Shown: positions 6,180 to 14,808, numbered from the stretch's first letter. The stretch is 64,000 nt of DNA from Sphingorhabdus sp. EL138 (GCF_945890115.1 NZ_CAMDCK010000001.1:147020-211019); one strand, 5' to 3'. Notes: generated from the sequence alone by a model not told the origin. Made by a program: numbers and translations.

Positions 6180-8876
6180 ATGATAGACGGTAGTTTTTTG
6201 GATGCGTTGGCTATGGCATTAAATGTCGCCTTTTCAGTGCTTGGAGGCTCATCATCTTCAGCGGATACATTTGCGTCGAGCAATTCCCTCATGAGGTCGC
6301 TGGGGCAGAACCTGATAACGCCCAACGAACAACCTGAAACGGCGGCTGTCCTCAGGGCCAAGGCCCTGTTCACGGCTCCGGTTGTTCTTCCTCCTTGGCT
6401 TAATGCCAACGGCAACCCCGCTTCCTCGCCGACGCTGTCAGCCGTCAAGTCGCTCAAAACGTTCGTAGATCCCAAGGTTGATTCAACCCTGCCGGTCGAT
6501 CTGCAGCAGGCCTTTACCGCTTATCGTGCGCTTGACCGGATGAAAGTCCTTGCCAAGGCCGCGACATCGACTGGGCTGTCAGCCACAGAACGGTCCGCGC
6601 TGGATCAACAGTTTAAAAAGGGCCTTACCGACCTTCGCGGCTATCTTTCATCGGTTTCGCCTGATAAGTTGAAGATGTATTTCGATGCTCCAAGCAGGCT
6701 TGCGGTGTCAAGCGTGATCCCGCGCAGCACATTGCCAACGACCCATATTCTGAAGGGCGCGCTTCCCACGCGGACCACGGCGATCGACACTCTAACAGGA
6801 ACCGAGGTCGTCAACCTGAACGTTGTGAAGGCCGGTCGTACCTATCAAGTGCAGACTGATCTCAGCACCATCGAACTGCCACGCACGCTCGACAAGATCG
6901 CGCGGGCTTTAAACGCGGCGATTGCTGCGGTGCCTGCCACCGCCAGCAATGGCGATCCCGTTATGGGCAATGATGGGCAACCCGTTGGGGCCTTATCTTC
7001 CCGATTTAGCGTCAAGTCCGTTGGCGACAAATGGGGTTTGGCTTTGCAGTCGGGGGCCGGTGAAGCGATTTGGGCAACGCCGCCCTCGGATCAAGACGGG
7101 CTCATGGTCATATCCTCCCGCCAAACCGGTTCGACAGTCGCCCCCGTGCAGATTGGCCGGATTGACAATCCATTAAATCAAGCCGCCTATCGCACCGCAG
7201 CTAGCCTGTCCGCCGTCGACTCCGCGGCCACTGCCCGCGCACAACTGACCAGCAGCAAGGCCGCCGAACTTCAGGCATCCGTCGATGTAAAGGGTGCCGT
7301 CACCGATGCTGATGGCAACACCTTCATGCTGGGCCAAACAGCCGGAGCGATGAACGACGTCTCTGCAGCCGGAATGCAGGAGATGTTCCTGCGCAAAGTA
7401 AACCCATCTGGTACATTGCTGTGGCAGCGCCCCATCCCGAATGCCTCGGCCACAGATGCAAGCGCCATTGCGCTCACGCCTTCGGGACAAGTGGTGGTTA
7501 CGGGCAGTGTTAAAGGAGGCAAAGCCGAGGCCTCCGCCAGCAACGGCGACATCTTCGTCGCGCGCTTTTCGGCAGATGGCGCCGAGATGATGCGGCAGAC
7601 GACGCAGATGGCCGGGGACCAGCGCCCCACCGCCGTGGCGACGGACGCTGCCGGCAATATCTTCGTCACAAGCAAGAACGGTTCGAACGGCAGCATGCTG
7701 ATCAAATATGATACAACCGGCAATGAAAGCGCCCGAGCCACCTTTGCTAATTCAAACCTAGCCGCGGTTCAGGTTGGGGCTGATGGCCTGCCTATCGTTC
7801 TCACCCGCAGCGCGGACAGCACAAGCCTTGTCCAGCGGTTAGATGCGCAACTCAATGCAGTCGGCCAGCCGCTCAACCTCGGGGCAATGCAGCCTTCGGA
7901 TATGGCAATCGGCCCGGACGGCACGATCGCGGTGAGCGGGACAGTCAGCAGCGACGCCACGGACAGCGATGTGGTCGTGTCACTCATCGATGCCGGCCTG
8001 ACAGGCGAGCGCAGGGTGACAATCGGCACTGCGGCAAGCGAAAGGGCGGACAGCCTGATCTACGATGACGGCTTCTTCTTTGTTGGAGGCCGAACGGCAG
8101 GTATTCTGGGCGAATATCGCACAGGTATCGTCGATGGCTTCGTCGCGAGGATTGATCCACAATCGGCACAAGTCGTCAGCACCACCCAGTTTGGTAAGCC
8201 CGGAACCACCACTGGCCCTGTTGCAATCGCAAAATCTGCTGCCTCGTCGAGCACGCTCGAAACGCTAGGCCTAGGCACGGGGCGGCTCACCCCCAACGTC
8301 GAAAACCTGCTCGTCAACACCACGCGACTGAAGGTTGGAGACAGCTTCTCGGTAAATCTCGACGGCGGCAAATACAGCAAGATTAGCATTGCACAGGGCG
8401 AGACAATCTCGTCTCTGGCCGCCAAAGTCCGCAAGGCGCTCGGTTCAAAGGTAGCTGTCACCACAGTGACCAGTGGCAATGGCCTCACCCTGCGCGTGCA
8501 ACCAAGCACCGGTCATGCGGTTCAACTGCAGGCAGGGCCTGATGGTCAGGATGCCCTTGCCAAGCTCGGGCTAAAAGTCAGCCGGATTTATACCCCTCCG
8601 GCAACCTCGCCCAAAGATCCGGCGGTCGTGCCGGGCGGGCAATATGGCCTTAGTCTTTCCGATGCGATGTCCCTCGGATCTTTGGCCGATGCCAAGACCG
8701 CGTTAATGAAGGTAAGCTCTGCCGCATCGATGACGCAGACGGCCTATCGCACCCTGTACTGGGACGCGAACAAGGCCGCTAAGGTCGATGGAACCGGAGC
8801 CAATTCGGTCCTGTCGGCAAACCAGAAATCACAGTTGCAGCAATATCAGGCGGCTATCTACCGTCTGGGCGGCTGA
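6180..8876 (+). CDS. FlaEY-like flagellar protein with beta-propeller and hook-type modules
   Basis: 898 residues, no obvious signal peptide. A helical N-terminus is followed by a stretch at about 205-310 that resembles flagellin/hook modules (KAGRTYQVQTDLSTIELPRT). At about 368-672 come repeats of the SBBP/Gly-Asn beta-propeller type (VTDADGNTFM, VATDAAGNIFVT, MAIGPDGTIAVSG, each followed by a strand). A second hook-IN-like part (about 708-800, ISIAQGETISSLAAKV) and a helical tail end the protein. Caulobacter FlaEY, described as a flagellar regulatory protein, is the closest family I can recall, but that link is from general layout. It is divergent from fliG and directly upstream of flgB. 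The start at 6180 is uncertain; Met12 is an alternative. Confidence 0.6.
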   Translation: MIDGSFLDALAMALNVAFSVLGGSSSSADTFASSNSLMRSLGQNLITPNEQPETAAVLRAKALFTAPVVLPPWLNANGNPASSPTLSAVKSLKTFVDPKVDSTLPVDLQQAFTAYRALDRMKVLAKAATSTGLSATERSALDQQFKKGLTDLRGYLSSVSPDKLKMYFDAPSRLAVSSVIPRSTLPTTHILKGALPTRTTAIDTLTGTEVVNLNVVKAGRTYQVQTDLSTIELPRTLDKIARALNAAIAAVPATASNGDPVMGNDGQPVGALSSRFSVKSVGDKWGLALQSGAGEAIWATPPSDQDGLMVISSRQTGSTVAPVQIGRIDNPLNQAAYRTAASLSAVDSAATARAQLTSSKAAELQASVDVKGAVTDADGNTFMLGQTAGAMNDVSAAGMQEMFLRKVNPSGTLLWQRPIPNASATDASAIALTPSGQVVVTGSVKGGKAEASASNGDIFVARFSADGAEMMRQTTQMAGDQRPTAVATDAAGNIFVTSKNGSNGSMLIKYDTTGNESARATFANSNLAAVQVGADGLPIVLTRSADSTSLVQRLDAQLNAVGQPLNLGAMQPSDMAIGPDGTIAVSGTVSSDATDSDVVVSLIDAGLTGERRVTIGTAASERADSLIYDDGFFFVGGRTAGILGEYRTGIVDGFVARIDPQSAQVVSTTQFGKPGTTTGPVAIAKSAASSSTLETLGLGTGRLTPNVENLLVNTTRLKVGDSFSVNLDGGKYSKISIAQGETISSLAAKVRKALGSKVAVTTVTSGNGLTLRVQPSTGHAVQLQAGPDGQDALAKLGLKVSRIYTPPATSPKDPAVVPGGQYGLSLSDAMSLGSLADAKTALMKVSSAASMTQTAYRTLYWDANKAAKVDGTGANSVLSANQKSQLQQYQAAIYRLGG

Positions 8877-8905
8877 GCCGGCCGAAAAGCTAAGGAGCCG
8901 AATAC

Positions 8906-9319
8906 ATGACAGACCGTCCAGACATTCTCTCAGGAATGCAGCGCGCCCTGCGCCAACTCGACGTACGGCAACGGGTAATTGCTGGCAATCTTGCCAATAG
9001 TGACACGCCGGGCTTCAAAGCCCTGGACGTCAAGTCTGACTTTGCCAATATGGTGGATCAGCGCGTGGGGAAGGCAGATAATCCCACTGTAGCCTTAACG
9101 GCGCGCATGTCGGAGCTTGGCGCCAAGAGTGGCAATAGCCTTGGGGTGCGGAGCGATGTGATCGTCGATAACAGCGCGACAGAGATCAAGCCCGACGGGA
9201 ATAGCGTTAACATTGAAGAGCAGATGATGAAAATGTCCCAAATTCAAACAGAATATATCACGTTGATAAATCTTTATAAGAAAAATATATCGTTGTTTAA
9301 ATCGGCCATTGGCAAATAG
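8906..9319 (+). CDS. flgB: Flagellar proximal rod protein FlgB
   Basis: 137 residues, the usual FlgB length. The N-terminal rod motif is clear (RQRVIAGNLANSDTPGFKA, about residues 22-40), and the C-terminal helix has EEQMMKMSQIQTEYITLINLY, which packs in the rod core. FlgB is normally encoded with flgC and fliE; neither follows here. A Shine-Dalgarno (AAGGAG) precedes the ATG. The end of the gene is AT-rich, as is the ORFan that follows 21 bases later. Confidence 0.93.
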   Translation: MTDRPDILSGMQRALRQLDVRQRVIAGNLANSDTPGFKALDVKSDFANMVDQRVGKADNPTVALTARMSELGAKSGNSLGVRSDVIVDNSATEIKPDGNSVNIEEQMMKMSQIQTEYITLINLYKKNISLFKSAIGK

Positions 9320-9340
9320 CCCAGCCCGCAGGATTAATGA

Positions 9341-9865
9341 ATGACAGATTTTTACAACATAAAATTGTTTTGCGAATTATGTAACGTCACAATTTATGAG
9401 GATAAACTTCACCTTGATGATGGAGAAACTTACGCACTTCCATCCGGTGGCACAGTTGCGTCAAAATATTTCCGTGGTGTCGGATGGTGCATGGATTGCA
9501 AGGGCGACAAGCTAATTTACGCGCCTTACCCAATCACACAAGCGATCAATGAAATAACCCAGCTACAATCACAGCTTAGTCAGATCACTTCTTCTTGGAC
9601 CTTCCAGACTTTTGGATTCCTAATGACCTTGACCCGGGCAAGAGCGAAAAAAATTAAACAAAAAATCCTGAAACAGAAAAACATTGTCGAATTTGCCAAG
9701 ACAAGGGCTGATTATGAACGCCAATATTGCATAGCATGTGGCTCAAGCCACATCATCCCGCTGAGCAAGCGCACCAAATCTATCGAACTTATCACGCACG
9801 TATGCGGAGAGGCGGTGGCGTGCCAAATCGATACGGGTTACTACGCGTGGACCAAGGACGACTGA
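9341..9865 (+). CDS. ORFan with several CxxC pairs (zinc-ribbon-like)
   Basis: 174 residues that I do not recognise. Cysteine pairs stand at 11/14 (CELC), 50/53 (CMDC) and 130/133 (CIAC), with further Cys155 and Cys161 and His137 and His153 nearby. This suggests two metal-binding knuckles flanking a basic helical stretch (about 95-128, RARAKKIKQKILKQK). No signal peptide or membrane helix is visible. The base composition is visibly more AT-rich than the flanking flagellar genes, a sign of recent acquisition. It follows flgB by 21 bases on the same strand and faces flgH. No function is proposed. Confidence 0.7.
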   Translation: MTDFYNIKLFCELCNVTIYEDKLHLDDGETYALPSGGTVASKYFRGVGWCMDCKGDKLIYAPYPITQAINEITQLQSQLSQITSSWTFQTFGFLMTLTRARAKKIKQKILKQKNIVEFAKTRADYERQYCIACGSSHIIPLSKRTKSIELITHVCGEAVACQIDTGYYAWTKDD

Positions 9866-9986
9866 CGCGCAACGGCGTCGAGCAGCAGCCAGCCATCTAT
9901 GTCAAAGTTCAAACCGGACCGGCCTTGACGCAGTTGTGCAGGCGTCTGCTCCGTTAAGTTCGCAAATGCAACGATCTCGGGTCGGT

Positions 9987-10712
9987 TCAGAACGGGGAAA
10001 CCGCATCAATCACCTTTTGCCCCCAGCGCATCTTCTGGGCGTCGCTTATCTGACCACGGCCGCCATAGCTGATCCGCGCTTCGGCGATTTGGGTATGCTG
10101 GATGCTGTTATCGCGCGCAATATCTTCAGGGCGGATAATTCCAGTTACCGTGAGTTCACGAAGCTCACTATTTACGCGCACCTCCTGACTGCCCCGGACC
10201 ATGAGGTTGCCGTTGGGCAGAACGTTGGACACAACGGCCGCGACTGTCATGTCGACCTTCTCGCTGCGCGCGATATTTCCGGTGCCTGCTGTCTTGGAAC
10301 CAGAGTTTGTCCCCAAGAGACTGCCCGGGTCGAGAGACGGTGGCAGCAGCTTTTCCAATCCAAACAGACTGGAAACCCCGGACTTGTCTGATCCATCGCG
10401 GGAACGGGTTGTGGAATTGCCTACCGTCGCGCTGTCCGAGATATTGATCTTGATGGTGACGATATCGCCCACCCGGGCAGCGCGCTGGTCCCGAAAGAAG
10501 CCGCTGGCACCCGATCGGAATAGCGAGGCTGAAGGTTCTGTCACGACCGCGACATTACCGCGGCGTTCCTCTTGCCCCTGTTGCGCGATAGAAGGCTGTA
10601 CATTAGGGGTTACCGGCATTTCAGCCTTGCTGAGCGCAGATGATTTGGCCTGACCTGCGACAGGATAGCCCAAGAGGGCTATTCCAACTACGAGCGGTGC
10701 AAATTTCTTCAT
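9987..10712 (-). CDS. flgH: Flagellar L-ring protein FlgH, without lipobox
   Basis: 241 residues; FlgH forms the outer-membrane L ring around the rod. The family core is clear: SLFRSGASGFFRDQRAARVGD, VTIKINISDSA, LMVRGSQEVRVNSELREL, TVTGIIRPEDIARDNSI and the C-terminal YGGRGQISDAQKMRWGQ. FlgH is usually a lipoprotein, but the signal peptide here ends VAGQA and has no cysteine; the whole protein contains none. Cleavage by signal peptidase I after AGQA is the likely alternative. It is last in the minus-strand flgF-flgG-flgA-flgH run. Confidence 0.93.
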   Translation of the reverse strand: MKKFAPLVVGIALLGYPVAGQAKSSALSKAEMPVTPNVQPSIAQQGQEERRGNVAVVTEPSASLFRSGASGFFRDQRAARVGDIVTIKINISDSATVGNSTTRSRDGSDKSGVSSLFGLEKLLPPSLDPGSLLGTNSGSKTAGTGNIARSEKVDMTVAAVVSNVLPNGNLMVRGSQEVRVNSELRELTVTGIIRPEDIARDNSIQHTQIAEARISYGGRGQISDAQKMRWGQKVIDAVSPF

Positions 10713-10734
10713 GTTCGAATTCCCTAGTTGCCGG

Positions 10735-11250
10735 TCAGTAGCCAGCCAGATTCACGATTGCCGGTCCTTGAACCACGGCATCAACAGTGCGATTGCTGAC
10801 ATTGCTGAACACACGTACCGGCATTCCCATCCGTCCGTCGGCAAGCGCCCGCCCGGTGCTGGTGATCAGAATGCCGCCGATCTGCACCCGCAAAGTGACC
10901 GGTGCGCCGCGATACACCAATTGCTGCTCGATCACGTCGGACGCGCGCAAAAAGGCACCTTCAGGGATCGCTCGGGCAGCGGCCTTGCCGACGATGGCGT
11001 CAAGCGGGAGAAGCCCGCTCGTCGCACGCGCCTGCGTTGTCTGCGTTACAAAATCCTGCTCCGTAAACACTTGGCCACGTTCCACCGCCCGGTTGAGGGC
11101 GGGCCAGGGTACGTCCGTCACCACGCTTGCCGCGCGCGGTCCGACGGCGGCAGGCGCCTGCCAGACATCCTGAGCTTGCAAGCTACCAGGCAAAATAGCG
11201 AAGGGGATAGCGCCAAGCATTGAGCGCATTAGCCAAAAACGAATAGTCAT
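10735..11250 (-). CDS. flgA: Flagellar P-ring chaperone FlgA
   Basis: 171 residues with an N-terminal signal peptide (to about residue 26, LPGSLQAQ) and a SAF domain over roughly 40-110 (VPWPALNRAVERGQVFTEQDF, ARAIPEGAFLRASDV). The C-terminal half matches the FlgA beta-sandwich (GILITSTGRALADGRMG, RVFSNVSNRTVDAVV). FlgA is a periplasmic chaperone for P-ring assembly. It is short compared with enterobacterial FlgA, as is common in alphaproteobacteria. It starts two bases after the flgG stop. Confidence 0.88.
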   Translation of the reverse strand: MTIRFWLMRSMLGAIPFAILPGSLQAQDVWQAPAAVGPRAASVVTDVPWPALNRAVERGQVFTEQDFVTQTTQARATSGLLPLDAIVGKAAARAIPEGAFLRASDVIEQQLVYRGAPVTLRVQIGGILITSTGRALADGRMGMPVRVFSNVSNRTVDAVVQGPAIVNLAGY

Positions 11251-11252
11251 TT

Positions 11253-12038
11253 CTACCTCATCTGGCTCGTAGTGGAGAGCATCTCGTCTGCCGTCTTCAC
11301 AACTCGGCTGTTCATTTCATAAGCTCTCTGCGCCGTAATCAGCGCTGTAATCTCAGAAACCGGATTGACGTTGGACGCCTCAAGAAACCCCTGCACCAGC
11401 ATTCCATAGCCTGGTTCGCCAGGCGACGCGACTGACGCCTGCCCGGATGCCGCTGTTTCAACAAAGAGATTGCCGCCAAGTGCTTCCAGACCGGCTTCAT
11501 TTGTGAACGTGGCCAACTGCAGCTGGCCGACTGTCTGCAGTTCCGGTGCATCCGCATTCTTGACCTGAACTTCGCCGGTTTTAGAGATAACCACGTCGAC
11601 TACACCCTGCGGTATCGCGATGCCCGGTTGCACCCTTAGCCCATCGCTGGTCACAAGCTCGCCCTGATCGGAGACCTGAAACGAACCCGCACGGGTGTAG
11701 GCCGTCGCGCCCGTTGGCAAATCGACCTGAAAATAGCCCATGCCATCAATCGCGACGTCAAAACGGTTGCTCGTCTGGGTCAGGGCACCTTGCTCCGCGA
11801 TCCGGTATATTCCGGCGGTCTTGACCCCTGATCCGATCTGAATACCCGACGGTGCCATTGCGTCCGTGCCAGCGGTCGCGCCCCCCGGGCGCTGTGCCTG
11901 CTGATAGAGCAAGTCCTGAAACTCTGCGCGCTGACGCTTAAACGCGGTTGTGTTCATGTTGGCGATATTGTTCGATATAACATCAACATTGGTCTGCTGT
12001 GCCTGCATTCCGGTTGCAGCAATTGAAAGTGAACGCAT
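11253..12038 (-). CDS. flgG: Flagellar distal rod protein FlgG
   Basis: 261 residues, a normal FlgG. The N-terminal rod motif is MRSLSIAATGMQAQQTNVDVISNNIANMNTT (given here in part: SNNIANMNTT at 22-31). The central domain has FDVAIDGMGYFQV and YTRAGSFQVS. The C-terminus EITALITAQRAYEMNSR and TADEMLSTTSQMR forms the other half of the coiled rod core. It lies 39 bases downstream of flgF, in the conserved order F-G-A-H also found in Caulobacter. Confidence 0.95.
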   Translation of the reverse strand: MRSLSIAATGMQAQQTNVDVISNNIANMNTTAFKRQRAEFQDLLYQQAQRPGGATAGTDAMAPSGIQIGSGVKTAGIYRIAEQGALTQTSNRFDVAIDGMGYFQVDLPTGATAYTRAGSFQVSDQGELVTSDGLRVQPGIAIPQGVVDVVISKTGEVQVKNADAPELQTVGQLQLATFTNEAGLEALGGNLFVETAASGQASVASPGEPGYGMLVQGFLEASNVNPVSEITALITAQRAYEMNSRVVKTADEMLSTTSQMR

Positions 12039-12077
12039 ATTGATATTCCTTATGATAAAAAGATAACTTGAATGAAC

Positions 12078-12821
12078 TCAGCCCAGCTGACCCAGCTTCT
12101 CGATTGCCTTCGCGCGAAGGTCCCGAATATTCTCCAGTGCCCGCTGGCTGTTCTGATAGGAGCGCATAACCTCGATCATTTGCGTCGTCTCGACCAGCGG
12201 TTGGACATTAGAACTTTCCAAACCACCCGACTGCAACTTGACCAACGGAGCTGCCGACGCTGTCATACCGCCGGCTGAAAACATGTTGCTCCCGATGGGC
12301 ATCAATTTGGATTCGTCGGAGAAAGTGACAAGCGACAGGCGCCCCAGTTCCCCTTGCGGGCCGGTTACTGAGCCGTCCTGCGCGATGCGGATTTGCCCTG
12401 CTTGTCCGTCCGGAATGGCAATGGGCTGCCCTGTCGATCCGAGCAACCGCCTCCCGGCAGATGTCTCAAGCTCGCCTGTAGATGATATGCGCAGCATCCC
12501 TGCACGTGTATAAGCAGGATTGCCGTCGGGGCCCTCGACCGTGAGATAGCCTTGACCATCGATCATGACATCCAAAGGATTGCCAGTCGCTTGATAGGCA
12601 CCGGGCGATATGTCATGCGTTGTGCCATAATCAAGCACGTACGAAGTCGATTGCATGCCTGGAGCGGTCGGCGTGGCGTTCTTCTCCACATATTCTTGGA
12701 ACACCGGCATTTCCCGCCGGAAGCCCGTCGTGTTCATATTCGCCATATTGTTGGCGATAACGTCCAGCCGGCGGCGCAGCGCCTGCTCCTGACTTAATAG
12801 CAAATAACTCGACACATCCAT
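12078..12821 (-). CDS. flgF: Flagellar proximal rod protein FlgF
   Basis: 247 residues, with the rod N-terminus (RLDVIANNMANMNTTGFRRE at about 18-37), the central domain (NPLDVMIDGQGYLTVEG, YTRAGMLRIS) and the C-terminal ESSNVQPLVETTQMIEVMRSY. FlgF forms part of the proximal rod. It is the first gene of the minus-strand F-G-A-H run and diverges from fliL; the 121-base space between them carries two palindromes. Confidence 0.94.
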   Translation of the reverse strand: MDVSSYLLLSQEQALRRRLDVIANNMANMNTTGFRREMPVFQEYVEKNATPTAPGMQSTSYVLDYGTTHDISPGAYQATGNPLDVMIDGQGYLTVEGPDGNPAYTRAGMLRISSTGELETSAGRRLLGSTGQPIAIPDGQAGQIRIAQDGSVTGPQGELGRLSLVTFSDESKLMPIGSNMFSAGGMTASAAPLVKLQSGGLESSNVQPLVETTQMIEVMRSYQNSQRALENIRDLRAKAIEKLGQLG

Positions 12822-12860
12822 CGTAGGGACCTTCCTGATCGCCTCTTTGTATGCGCATGC

Positions 12861-12872
12861 GGCAAATTTTGC
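12861..12872 (-). promoter_or_regulatory. Candidate operator palindrome upstream of flgF
   Basis: GGCAAATTTTGC on the plus strand, GCAAAATTTGCC on the minus. It is identical over 12 bases to the element ahead of fliF at 4332-4343 and lies 39 bases upstream of the flgF ATG, against 36 bases at fliF. It stands 9 bases from the TATAAT-containing palindrome that faces fliL. Confidence 0.45.
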
Positions 12873-12881
12873 TCGATGCTA

Positions 12882-12894
12882 TCCTATAATAGGA
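12882..12894 (+). promoter_or_regulatory. Candidate promoter/operator palindrome upstream of fliL
   Basis: TCCTATAATAGGA, identical to the fliG-facing element at 6145-6157 and 48 bases upstream of the fliL ATG. TATAAT at 12885-12890 could be a -10 box, but no -35 match is seen at 16-18 bases. The shared spacing at two flagellar operons argues for a common regulator or sigma factor. Confidence 0.5.
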
Positions 12895-12942
12895 AAAAAT
12901 GTACCTCCGCGGACGGCGGCCGGAAAAATTGAAAGGTTGCAG

Positions 12943-13455
12943 ATGGCAGAACCAGAACTTGATCAAGAAACGGACGATCTACTTGATCCCCAAGAATCCG
13001 ACGGTGTAGCAGCCAAGCGCAAGCGATTTCGGATCATTGCCGCAGCGTTAGTCTTGCTTTTGCTGATTGCAGGAGGGCTAGGATATTATTTCCTAGTCAT
13101 GCAGCACGGCGACGCGAAAGCGGAGGCCCCAGAGGAAAAGTCTGCTAAAGCTGCGATCTATGTTCCGGCGCCTGAGATGATCGTTAATTTGCGAACGCCC
13201 GATGGCCAGAGTGCATTTCTAAAAATTAATTTCGCCATCACAGCACATGATAAGGAGGCGGAAGAGATGCTCAAGGAACGCATGCCTGAAATCCGCGACG
13301 CGCTTCAGCCTTTCCTGCGTGAACTGCGCCCGGAAGACCTTGCTGGTTCAGCAGGCGTCTTTCGCATCAAGGAGGAAATGACACGACGCGTGAAGGATCG
13401 TGTCGGGCCAGACAAGGTCGACGATATCCTTATCCAAGACCTTATTCAGCAGTGA
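12943..13455 (+). CDS. fliL: Flagellar stator-associated protein FliL
   Basis: 170 residues from ATG 12943, preceded by GAAAGG at a fitting distance; the longer upstream reading has no support. A charged cytoplasmic N-terminus (about 1-25) is followed by one membrane helix (FRIIAAALVLLLLIAGGLGYYF, residues about 28-49) and a periplasmic FliL domain (VPAPEMIVNLRTPDG, FLKINFAITAHDKEAEEML, IQDLIQQ). FliL surrounds the MotAB stator at the basal body. Its stop overlaps a GTG that may start fliM. Confidence 0.92.
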   Translation: MAEPELDQETDDLLDPQESDGVAAKRKRFRIIAAALVLLLLIAGGLGYYFLVMQHGDAKAEAPEEKSAKAAIYVPAPEMIVNLRTPDGQSAFLKINFAITAHDKEAEEMLKERMPEIRDALQPFLRELRPEDLAGSAGVFRIKEEMTRRVKDRVGPDKVDDILIQDLIQQ

Positions 13456-14411
13456 CTGATATGACCGAACCAAGCCAATCAGAAACATCACTGCCGGAAG
13501 GCGATGCCAGCTCCATGCCGCCACTCGGCATTCGGGCAATGATCGAGTCCAACGTCATCAGCCAGGTACAGTTGCCGTTGCTAGAGGTTGTATGCGACCG
13601 AATGGTCCGCACATTCTCGACAAGCATGCGTAACCTCACGTCCGGCGCTGTCGAAGTCGAATTGAAACAGCTCGTATCTTTGCGATTCGGCGAATTCCTC
13701 AATCGCCAGGATGGTCGTTCTGTCCTGGGCGTGTTTACCATCGTGGAATTGGAAAATTTCGGTCTAATCACGCTGGACAACGGGCTGGCGCGCCACGTGA
13801 TAGAGACTTTACTCGGAAATCGCGTCGTCTCGCAGCAAGGCGATAGCCCGCCTATGTCCGAGAACCGCAGCTTCACACAGCTGGAGATAAAACTGGTCGG
13901 CCATATGCTCGAAGTTGCGCTGGCCGACCTGCAGGAAGCGTTCAAAGAAGTTCGTGATGTTCAAATGAACCTCGATCGGATCGAAACGGGCATCCATTTC
14001 GCGACGATTACCGGGATGAGCAATGTGGCCGTGGTCGCCGAGTTTTCGGTCGGCATTCGTTCCCAAACCGGGATTATGTCCGTGCTGCTGCCCTATACCA
14101 CGATTGAGCCAGTGCGGGAGAAGCTGCAGCAGAAGTTCATGGGCGAGCAGCTCAATCTGCAGAGCGTTTGGGATGTACACATGCAAAGGGAGGTTGCAGC
14201 CATGGATTTGGAGATCAAGGCCGTGCTGGGCGAGCAGATTATGACCGTTCAGGAAGTGCAAAACCTTAAGCCGGGGGATGTCATTTCCTTGGGGGTCGTG
14301 CCCAATACACCGGTTCGCATACAATGTGGCGATATTGTTGTTTCAAATGGATTTTTTGGACCACATGAAGGCCGCATGGCGATATCTATCAATAAACCCC
14401 TCGGCCAGTGA
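13452..14411 (+). CDS. fliM: Flagellar motor switch protein FliM
   Basis: 319 residues from a GTG that overlaps the fliL stop (GTGA); an ATG at 13461 is an alternative start. The CheC-like middle domain (LGNRVVSQQG, FTQLEIKLVGHMLEVALADL, GMSNVAVVAEFSV) and the C-terminal SpoA domain (LDLEIKAVLGEQ type, here MDLEIKAVLGEQIMTVQEV, then PGDVISLGV) are clear. The N-terminal CheY-P binding peptide (LSQxEIDALL-like) is not seen: the first 25 residues are polar and lack it. FliM joins FliG to FliN in the C ring. Confidence 0.93.
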   Translation: MTDMTEPSQSETSLPEGDASSMPPLGIRAMIESNVISQVQLPLLEVVCDRMVRTFSTSMRNLTSGAVEVELKQLVSLRFGEFLNRQDGRSVLGVFTIVELENFGLITLDNGLARHVIETLLGNRVVSQQGDSPPMSENRSFTQLEIKLVGHMLEVALADLQEAFKEVRDVQMNLDRIETGIHFATITGMSNVAVVAEFSVGIRSQTGIMSVLLPYTTIEPVREKLQQKFMGEQLNLQSVWDVHMQREVAAMDLEIKAVLGEQIMTVQEVQNLKPGDVISLGVVPNTPVRIQCGDIVVSNGFFGPHEGRMAISINKPLGQ

Positions 14412-14418
14412 GATTGTC

Positions 14419-14808
14419 ATGATCGACATGTCTAATACGCTTAATTTTGTACTGATGATATTGTGCATCGCCGTTCTGGTTCAAACTGCAAGGCTGATGC
14501 GCAGCATCAAAATGCTCCGCAGCACGGACTTCAAGGCCATGATCGTCGCACTCGACAGGTCTTCCGAGCAGGCCCGTCAGGTTACCCAAGAGACGAAGGA
14601 AGCTTTGTCCGGCTGCGCGCTTGCCAACAAGCTAACGTTGACCAAATCGCAGGATTTGCGGGACGAGCTATCCTTTATGGCTGATGTCGCCAACTCTGCG
14701 GCAGACAGAGTCATTGAGGCGGTGGAGCAGGCAAATGCCCACCCTCTTTCCAAGGTTGTTTCGCAACTAAGAACCGAAATTGAAACCCGCCAGAAGGATG
14801 ATATATAA
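14419..14808 (+). CDS. DUF6468 flagellar-cluster membrane protein
   Basis: 129 residues from ATG 14419. One N-terminal membrane helix (NTLNFVLMILCIAVLVQTARL, about 6-26) is followed by a soluble helical part (SSEQARQVTQETKEAL, SQDLRDELSFMADVANSAADRV), likely a coiled coil. It matches the DUF6468 family as I know it, which sits beside fliM and motE in alphaproteobacterial flagellar clusters; its role is unknown. The stop overlaps the motE start (TAATG). Confidence 0.75.
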   Translation: MIDMSNTLNFVLMILCIAVLVQTARLMRSIKMLRSTDFKAMIVALDRSSEQARQVTQETKEALSGCALANKLTLTKSQDLRDELSFMADVANSAADRVIEAVEQANAHPLSKVVSQLRTEIETRQKDDI

